The position numbers and the translations under genes are program-made. Of a stretch of 20,555 bases of DNA, positions 8,379-15,500 are shown piece by piece. The stretch is taken from positions 1-20,555 of the forward strand of contig PJAB01000798.1 in NCBI GenBank assembly GCA_002887195.1, read 5' to 3'. Within the stretch, counting starts at the first letter, position 1; each line of letters begins with the position of its first letter. Origin of the DNA: Chrysochromulina parva (lineage: Eukaryota; Haptophyta; Prymnesiales; Chrysochromulinaceae). A model generated the notes under the pieces. The model was not told the origin of the DNA, ran no database searches, and saw only the letters and a list, made by a program, of their open reading frames with translations.

Positions 8379-8729
8379 ATGACCGTCAAGCGTCGCTGCC
8401 ACGGCCGCAACAAGAAGGGCCGCGGCCACGTCAACCGCGTGCGCTGCGTCTCGACCGGCAAGGCCATCCCCAAGGACAAGGCCATCAAGCGGTTCATCGT
8501 GCGCAACATTGTTGAGGCGTCTGCTCTGCGTGATATCAAGGAGGCGTCGTGCATCGAGGGCTACATGCTGCCCAAGATCTACATCAAGCAGTACTACTGC
8601 ATTGAGGCGGCCATCCACCAGCGTGTTGTGCGCGTGCGCAGCCGCACGGCTCGCAAGAACCGCGAGCCGCCTCAGCGCGCCGCCCGCCCGGCGTTCAAGC
8701 CCGAGGGTGGCGCGGCCGCGACCAAGTAA
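8379..8729 (+). CDS. RPS26: 40S ribosomal protein eS26 (zinc-ribbon cysteines partly lost)
   Basis: The gene encodes 116 residues, matching the family in length and almost end to end: [18 protein letters not shown], then [39 protein letters not shown], and the [14 protein letters not shown] tail. eS26 sits at the mRNA exit channel of the small subunit and contacts mRNA upstream of the start codon. Canonical eS26 binds zinc with Cys23, Cys26, Cys74 and Cys77. Here Cys23 and Cys74 remain, but position 26 is Thr (RCVST) and position 77 is Ala (YCIEA), so the usual four-cysteine site cannot form. The start is set by homology (MTxKRR). A splice acceptor just upstream suggests a 5' UTR intron. No in-frame break suggests a pseudogene. 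Confidence 0.95.
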   Translation: MTVKRRCHGRNKKGRGHVNRVRCVSTGKAIPKDKAIKRFIVRNIVEASALRDIKEASCIEGYMLPKIYIKQYYCIEAAIHQRVVRVRSRTARKNREPPQRAARPAFKPEGGAAATK

Positions 8730-9338
8730 GCGCTGCAGCTGCTGATGGCCAACGCCGCACTCAGCTTGGGGAGGCCACCATCGTCGTTGGTGCTGCTTCT
8801 GTCGACGACGGGTCCCTCAGAGGGGTGGCGCGTGCCATCTGGCGACGATCTCCTCGCGCCGTCGGCGCAAGGGGTTGTCGAGGCCGCGCTTGGCGCGGCC
8901 GTGGCCTCTCGGTTTGACGAGAGTCCTCTTCCTACGTCGTATAGGGCAAGTGCCGTTTACCGGGGTCTGTGTGCCCGGTCCTCTCCTGTTGTTGCTGCGT
9001 CAATCTCATGTATGTCATGTGCTCCAATCATTCATTTATATTCCTGAGTTATGGCTGGAAGCAAAGCATGATCGAACTAGATCACTAGATCGCAGTCCTG
9101 AGCCGGACCCCGGTCCCCACAAAGGCGGGATCTCTTGACCGCGTCATCGGATTTCATCGGGGGGATCGTCGTCCGCCTTGCAAGGTCACACACAGGTCCT
9201 CAAACATGCTCATATCGGCTCTTCCGCGTGTCCCAGTGCCTCAAGGTGTCCGTTGAAAGAGGAGGGGAAGCCGACATCTGTTCCGACACTTGCATCATTC
9301 ACACGTAGTCGAGAGATCTCACCCCCTCTTCTTCGGTG
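8730..9338. other. Intergenic region with hairpins behind eS26
   Basis: The 3' flank of eS26 and the 5' flank of the dioxygenase-like gene. It contains two adjacent inverted repeats: GGCCGCGC/GCGCGGCC with a 3-base loop (8882-8900) and CTCTCG/CGAGAG (8906-8923). A 303-bp open frame from 8745 has no recognisable features and is more likely 3' UTR. Confidence 0.5.
8882..8923. repeat. Two tandem stem-loops in the eS26 3' flank
   Basis: An 8-bp perfect GC stem with loop TTG (8882-8900) is followed after five bases by a 6-bp stem with a 6-base loop (8906-8923). This is probably 3' UTR structure; its function is unknown. Confidence 0.5.
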
Positions 9339-11056
9339 ATGAGCTTCCGCGCTACTAGTACGCCCGACCGACGACGCGGCTACGTCTGGCTGTTGAGCTC
9401 CGCGCGCGCAGTGCTCACATACGCGGCAGCGTTGCTCGAAGACCATTCGGCGAGCTGGTTGGAAGCAGGACTCAGCGACGCTCTCGCCCGCGTGAGCTAT
9501 GACGCATTGTCGCCGGCATTCCTCTCGGCAGTCCAATCTGCAGCTCCCCGATTGTTGCACGAGTCGCTGGACGGCGGCACGTATCTCTTCGGCAAGAAGA
9601 ACACCTGGTGGGTACCGCTCTTTGATAGCTCGGGCGCGCGCGTACCTCCACAGAGCGAGCTCGAGGCGGCGATTCACCAATTGTACGAATTGGACTTTGG
9701 CGGTGCACGAGTGTGCGGCAGCGGCGGTGGCAGCAGTCGGAGCGGTTGCACGCCCATCGTAGGTGCCGAGTGGTGGTTCCAGGAGCAGGATCCAGTGGCC
9801 GGCAGCGTCGGCTTCCATTACGATAAGGACGAGGCCTACGCCTCGGAGCACATGACGATGCGCTTCCCGGAGGTGAGTACGGTCACATACCTGAGTGCCG
9901 TAGGCGCACCGACAATCATCTTCAACCAGACGACGCCCGATGGCAACGTCGAGATCCCAGAGCTGCCGCGCCTAGGCTTTCTTGTGCGCCCGCGCCCCAA
10001 CAAGCACCTCGTCTTTCGTGGAAATCTGCAGCATGGCGTGAGCGCCGATCTCGCGGCGCCGAGCTCGCTCGCTGAGACCGACGGCGCTGCGCCCCTTGGC
10101 GCCAAGCGATGGACGCTGCTCGTCAACTTTTGGCGAACGAAACCGATGGGCCCCAATTGCGTCGAGTTCGACACGGCGCGATGGCGCCGTCTTGGGCTGC
10201 TACGCGAGCTCGGCCGCGACAGTTGGCGGGTCGCTAGCACGCCACCACCTGTCGACTGGACGATAATCGATCTAGAGGCACCTCGATACGTGACCAGAGT
10301 GAAGCGAGTGGCCATCGAGCTCCCGCCGACGGATCTGCTGTACTTGGACTTCCCATCCCGAGAGGCATTACGCGCCACGCTCGCTGCCGCCGAGGCTAGG
10401 GCACTCCCGCAGGCCCTTTCGGATGCACGCGCTGCGCTCGCCGCCGCCGAGGCCGAGAACTTGCGCCTCGAATGGGGCGTGGGTATGTCCGATCTCCCTC
10501 CGAGCCACTATGCTGATTGCCATGCTGATTGCCATGCTGATTGCCTCCCTCATCAGGTATGTCCGATCTCCCTCCGAGCCACTATGCTGATTGCCATGCT
10601 GATTGCATGCTGATTGCATGATGATTGCCTCCCTCATCAGGTACATCATTCGGTCCGATCTCGCGGCTCGACTTGCAGCACCGATCGAGCACCAGCAACC
10701 TCTTCAGCGACGTTCGGCCGAAGCTATTTTTTGTCCTCTCACCACGCGGCTCAACCCTCTGGGTGCAGGCGCTCCCTAGGTGGTTACCAGCGCTGCACCG
10801 CCTGTACGGCGAGCGCCTTCGCTTCGTACTCGCCGACCCGAGCAACTCGTTGAACTTTTTGAATCACATGGGGATCAAGCCGGAAGATGCGCCGATGGTC
10901 GTGCTGCACGACACGGCGCGCAACGACGCCAAGCGCTTCCTGCCACGCGACAAGGTGGGAGGCGCCAATGGCGGCAAGGCAGTGCGCGCCTTTATCGACG
11001 AGTACATGGGCTCCATTTCGGCGCCCGCACCTGCTGAGGACAAGCAGGAGCTATGA
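9339..11056 (+). CDS. 2OG-Fe(II) dioxygenase-like domain fused to a PDI-like thioredoxin-fold domain
   Basis: Proposed exons are 9339-10482 and 10641-11056, 519 residues. Residues about 140-265 look like a 2-oxoglutarate/Fe(II) oxygenase double-stranded beta-helix: GFHYDKDE (H160, D162), FLVRPRPNKHLVFRGNLQH (distal H232) and KRWTLLVNFW (R257, the likely 2-oxoglutarate anchor). That is a complete HxD...H...R set. Residues about 340-380 are Ala-rich and probably helical or coiled coil. The second exon encodes KLFFVLSP, LRFVLADPSNSLNFLNHMG, IKPEDAPMVVLHD, and KAVRAFIDEYMGS, which is the pattern of a PDI b/b'-type thioredoxin fold; no CxxC is present, so it would bind rather than oxidise. The substrate is unknown. 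A dioxygenase joined to a PDI-like domain recalls ER protein hydroxylation, but no signal peptide or KDEL is evident. The start is the first ATG (9339), with GTG just before it. Confidence 0.75.
10483..10640 (+). other. Tandemly duplicated intron (74 + 84 bp, no exon between)
   Basis: Two complete GT-AG introns lie directly end to end: 10483-10556 and 10557-10640. Both begin GTATGTCCGATCTCCCTCCG and end CTCCCTCATCAG, and both contain runs of ATGCTGATTGCC. Splicing from the first donor to the last acceptor (phase 1) gives EWGVG then TSFGPISRLDL and opens the thioredoxin-like frame. Removing only the first copy leads to a stop codon within the second. Confidence 0.8.
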
Positions 11057-11731
11057 TGCGCACGTGAGCCGATTCGGCATTCACATCGTGATCGTCCCGA
11101 CCCGCGTCGGCCCAGGCGTCGGCGCCCGTGTCCCAGTGGAGTCAACAGTGACTCTAACAGTGTAGAGTCGGTCTACGCACGTATACGGCCAGGATCAATC
11201 GGAACGCGCGTCGCTCGCACAAAGTCGAGAAGCCGGCTGACGCCTGACGGGGCGCCCCCCCCCCCCCACTCGGGCTCGGCCTCGCGCCTCCCCGCCCCGC
11301 CGTCGGGCCGTCAGCCCTCCGGGAGGGGAGTCCGGCGTCGCAGGTGGCGTCTGGCGATCCGTCCGATACGGTCCACGTAACGAACCGATAATCGCCGCGG
11401 ATCCTAGCCTCCTTGTTGCTCAAATCACATTAATTTACGAAACTCGTGGACTCCTGTTCATGTATGCACATTGTAGTCGCGCGTGGCAGAATGAGTTCTC
11501 TAACTTGGGCACACGCGGCACCGGCTCACGACTCGACCGGCCCCGAGACGAGACGAGGGAGGAAAGAGCGAAAGACCCGTGTTCCACTCTCTCGCGTGGC
11601 TTTCCCCGTATGGATGGCACCTTGATGGCACCGGCGGTGCACGGGGCAGCTACGGGAGGAGTTGTGCGGTGCAGGGGCACACGCGCTGCTGAGAGGTCTC
11701 GTGCCGAGGCTGGGGTGTACGGGTGCTGCCC
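11057..11731. other. Convergent intergenic spacer
   Basis: It lies between the ends of the dioxygenase-like gene (+) and the Rab gene (-), and includes a long C-run near 11255. Short open frames occur on both strands without recognisable domains. No tRNA or other RNA gene was seen. Confidence 0.5.
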
Positions 11732-12364
11732 TCAGCAGCAGCCTTTCTTCCTCGGTGCGCCGAGCTCTGCGAGCGGATCGGGCATCGAAGGCAGGCTGCT
11801 TGCGCCGGAGCTCGCGTCCGCGGCGCGGGATTTGGTGTTCGCGAGGCGGCGCGCCACCTCGTTGAAGAGCTGCGAGACCCCCGTGTTGCTCTTCGCACTC
11901 GTTTCGTAGATGAGGGCGCCAATCGAGCTTGCGTACTGCTGGGCGGTTTCCATCGAGACTATGCGCTGGTCGGCCAGGTCGGCCTTATTGCACGCGATCG
12001 CGAGGACGAGCGGCTCGTCGACATTACTCTGCAGTTCCCGCACCCACTCCTTGAGCTTCTCGAAGGACGCCTCGTCCGTGATAGAGAAGACGAGAATGGC
12101 TGCGACCGCTCCACGGTAGTACAGTGGCGCCATGGAGCGGAAGCGCTCCTGGCCTGCGGTGTCCCAGATCTGCAGCGTCACCTTCTGGTTGTTGAAGACC
12201 AGCTCCTTGACCAGGAATGACGCACCGATCGTCGACGCTGTATACGTGACGAATTGGTCCTTTACGAATCGCAAGCCCAAGCACGTTTTGCCGACGCCCG
12301 AGGCGCCGAGGATGACCACCTTGAAGTCTTGCCTCCTGACTTCGCCCGCGGCTTGAGACGCCAT
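11732..12364 (-). CDS. Rab-family small GTPase (Rab5/Rab22-like)
   Basis: The gene encodes 210 residues in one exon. All GTPase motifs are present: P-loop GASGVGKT (residues 20-27), switch I TIGASFLVK with T45, WDTAGQE (67-73), NKAD (126-129), and ETSAKSN. The sequence AGQERFRSMAPLYYRGA and the switch I GASF place it nearest the Rab5/Rab21/Rab22 group, which controls early endosomal traffic. The C-terminus KKGCC carries the double-cysteine geranylgeranylation site for membrane anchoring. Gln72 of switch II is retained, so GTP hydrolysis should be normal. The start was set at the ATG at 12364, followed by MASQAAGEVRRQDFKVV. The gene is transcribed divergently from the TTLL gene, with only 166 bp between starts. 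Confidence 0.93.
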   Translation of the reverse strand: MASQAAGEVRRQDFKVVILGASGVGKTCLGLRFVKDQFVTYTASTIGASFLVKELVFNNQKVTLQIWDTAGQERFRSMAPLYYRGAVAAILVFSITDEASFEKLKEWVRELQSNVDEPLVLAIACNKADLADQRIVSMETAQQYASSIGALIYETSAKSNTGVSQLFNEVARRLANTKSRAADASSGASSLPSMPDPLAELGAPRKKGCC

Positions 12365-12530
12365 CACGTGATCTCACGTGGTCTGCGCCGCTCTTCACCC
12401 CTGCACTGCTTCCACCTCGTGCGAGCGCCGCTCGGATGGAGCAGAACCAAGCTGAAGAGAGAGCAAGAGAGAGGAGAGGAGAGGCCGAGGGCGGAGCGTT
12501 GTCTTGAGCGTTTCAGAGGTTAGGCGCCCG
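12365..12530. promoter_or_regulatory. Short bidirectional promoter between Rab and TTLL genes
   Basis: The 166 bp between two divergent start codons must hold both promoters and 5' UTRs. Two CACGTG palindromes lie 10 bp apart (12365-12370 and 12375-12380), directly beside the Rab ATG. CACGTG is the classic bHLH/bZIP (E-box/G-box) site; its use here is an inference. A purine-rich AGAGAGAGGAG-like stretch lies around 12459-12482. Confidence 0.45.
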
Positions 12531-15500
12531 ATGGCGTTCCCGCTCCATCCGACGACCATGCTTGAGCTCTTCGACGCGGACACCGCGACGCTGCAGAACA
12601 TGGTGCGTAGCATGGACGCCTACCTCGGCTCCGCCAGCGCGGCTTCGAGCGTGGATGTGGACCGCGTGCGCCGCCAGCGGAACCAGCTCGGCCAAGAGCT
12701 CGAGGAGCGCGGCTCGAGCGAGGCCATCCTCGCGCCATTCCGTCCAATGACGCCGCAACAGCCGGCCGCAGCGCCGTACGCCGCGCCACTCCCAGGGTTT
12801 GACATGGAGCGGCGTGTGCAGTCGCTTGCAGCCAGTGCGCTGTGGCCGGCGAGTGCAGGCCTCAGCGATGTACTGAGCGGAGGAGGAGCGGCAGGAGCAG
12901 CAGGAGCAGCAGCAGCAGGAGCAGGAGCAGGAGCAGGAGCGGCTGGAGCAGCAGTGCCGGCAATTGCAGCGAGCAGCGGTTTGCGGTTGGCAGCCGAAGA
13001 TGGCGCGAACTCTGCACCGCCCACGCCGCGCGCACCGCCGGCCGCCTCTGTGCCGCCGTCGAATGCCAGCATGAGCTTGGCGCAGCGCATCCGCGCGGCA
13101 CAACGCGCTGAGGCGGAGGCGAAGCAGACGGAGCGGCGCGAGCGCGCGGAGAGGGCCGCCGCGATCGCGTCCGCGGAGGCTCTCGAGAAGGAGAAGGCCA
13201 AGGAACGAGCCGAGGCGGGTCGACGGGCGGCGATAGAGCGGCTCCAGGCGGCGAAGCGATTTGCATGCAGTTCGGCAGCGTTGGCGCCCACCACAGCGAT
13301 GGCGCCCTCTGTGGCCAAGCCCAGTACGGGCGCCGTAGCGGCAGCACCAGCCAGTGGCGGCGCTAGCGCGCGCCCAGCACAGCGCCCAGCACGGCCGACA
13401 GCGGTCGCGACGGCAGCCTCGGGGACTGCGACGGCAGCCTCGGGGACTGCGACGGCGCGGCAGGCGCCGTCGGTCAGGCTCATGGGCGGGGTGGCGACGC
13501 CGCTGAGTCAGCCGCCGCCGTGTCAGGCTTCTCCGACCGATGCGTCTGAGGTGATGGATGAGGAGGTCGTTGCGGAGGAGGCGGCAGCCAATGACGGTGT
13601 GGCGGCGGATGAGGAGGTGGCGGCGGAGGTGGCGTTAGAGGAGGCAGCGGCTGCCGCCGTGGAAGATGTCGCCGAGGTCGGCGGTGAGATCGGGACTGCG
13701 ACGAAGGCAGTGCCCGAGACGGCGCTCATTCCGGACGACGAGGCGCCGGAAGAGCCCTCAGCAGAGTGTGAATGTGAAGAGCCCTCAGCAGAGGCGGCTG
13801 TTGACAACGGTGGCGACGATGACCACACAGGGGAGGAGGCGAAGGAGGCGGAGGAGGAGGCGGAGGAGGCGGAGGTGGAGGCGGAGGCGGAGGAGGAGGG
13901 AGCGGAGGCTGGTGCAGATGCGATGTCGGTGGAGGCGATGTCTCCCACGGAGGGAGCGCGCGCTTGGGACGACGCGCGCGCTTGGGACGACGCGCGCGCT
14001 TGGGACGACGCGCGCGCTTGCGACGACGCGCGCGCTTGGGACGACGCGCGCGCTTGGGACGACGCTTTGGACGAGTCTGCCGCGGCCGAGGAGGCGGTGG
14101 ACGAGGACGAGGAGGATGTGGCCACGGCTGAGGCAGTCGTGGCCGCCAGGACCAGGGCAGCTGCTGCAGCGGCGGCACACGCGGCCAAGGCGGAGGTGAG
14201 TGTCGTTGATTGCCTCTTGATTGCCTCTTCACACACACACGCGGCCAAGGCGGAGGTGAGTGTCGTTAATTGCCTCTTGATTGCCTCTTCACAGGCACAC
14301 GCGGCCAAGTCAGAGGCAGCCACGGCGGCCAGGGCCAGGGCGGCAGCAAAAGCAGCAGCAGCAGCGGAGGCGGCGGCCGAGGTCGCGGCGTTCGAAGCGG
14401 AGGCCGAGGCGGCGTCGATGGGATTCCGGCGACTGCCAAGAGCGAACCTCGCGGCGTTCCTCGATGACGACGAGGAGGAGGACGACGAGGACAACGACAA
14501 CGACGACGACGAGGACGAGGGCGAGGACGAGGGCACAGCCACGGAGGCTGAGGCCGCCGAGGTAGCTCCAGATGGGACGAGAGCAACGGCCTCCGCCCCC
14601 TGCCTTGCATGCATGTGCTCACCACGGCGCCCCCCTTCCCCACAGGTGGCTCCAAATGGGACGCGAGCAGCGCAGGCCGCCGGAGTGGTCGATGAGAGGA
14701 TCGATGGAGACGACGACGACGACAACGACGACGACGAGGCAGTCGACGTGGCCGCGGACGAGGCGACGGACGAGGCGGGGGACCCAAACTGGTCCGAAGA
14801 GGAGGGCGGCACAGCGCTCGGCTCGGCGCGCGTGGGCAGCGTTCCCCCGACGGCGGCGACCGCGACGGCGCGTCTGCTGCGCCTCTTCCCGTGTGCGACG
14901 GAGGCGGTCGTCGCCGCTGTGGTCGAGTGCTCGGGCGTCCCTCCGCATGTCGACTTTTCGGAGGCGGCGAGGTCGCTCTTCCAGCAGCTGCTGCTAGTGA
15001 TCCCCTCACGGTCGGGCTCGAGACGGCCGGCCGGCGTCGTGTTGAGCGCCGCCGGCGCTGGCACCAAAGCGGGGGGCACTGGGGCTGGCAAGGCCGGTAA
15101 CGGCTGTAACGGCTTCCACCCGCCGTGTACCAAGGTGGAGGAACTCCTCGGGGGCGCTGTGCCGAGCGCGCCGCTGCTACAGGGTTACTTGCAAGCCCAG
15201 GCGGCGCTCCAAACGGCGCTTGATGCGCAGGGCGGGCCGCCGCAGCCTAGCTGGGCCTGGCGCTACATACGTGTGCAGCAGGCGAGGCAGGAGGTGTTCG
15301 ACATCGTGCGCGACGTGATCAGGGGTGGGCGGCATCGGCCTGGAGCGGATGGGCTGCGCTGGCTCGAGTTGCCCTCGTCGGTTCCACAGGTGAGACTGAT
15401 TACATCTGAGTGCATCTGAGTGCATCTGAGTGCATCTGAGTGCATCTGGGTGCCACTGCTTGCTCATGAGTCCTCAAGATTGCCTCTGATTGCCTCTGAT

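Noticed and set aside
8745..9047. 100-codon open frame just after eS26
   Set aside because: No recognisable features; it includes hairpins and lies where the eS26 3' UTR is expected.
9210..9851. 213-codon minus-strand open frame opposite the dioxygenase domain
   Set aside because: The plus frame holds the HxD motif and flanking fold; the minus frame looks like an antisense shadow.
13956..14063. Regular repeat considered as a CRISPR array
   Set aside because: The units are contiguous 18-bp coding repeats without spacers, in a eukaryotic gene.
13523..15133. 536-codon minus-strand Ser/Ala frame opposite the TTLL gene
   Set aside because: It is the antisense reading of Glu/Ala-rich repeats, and it runs through two intron-like segments of the plus gene.
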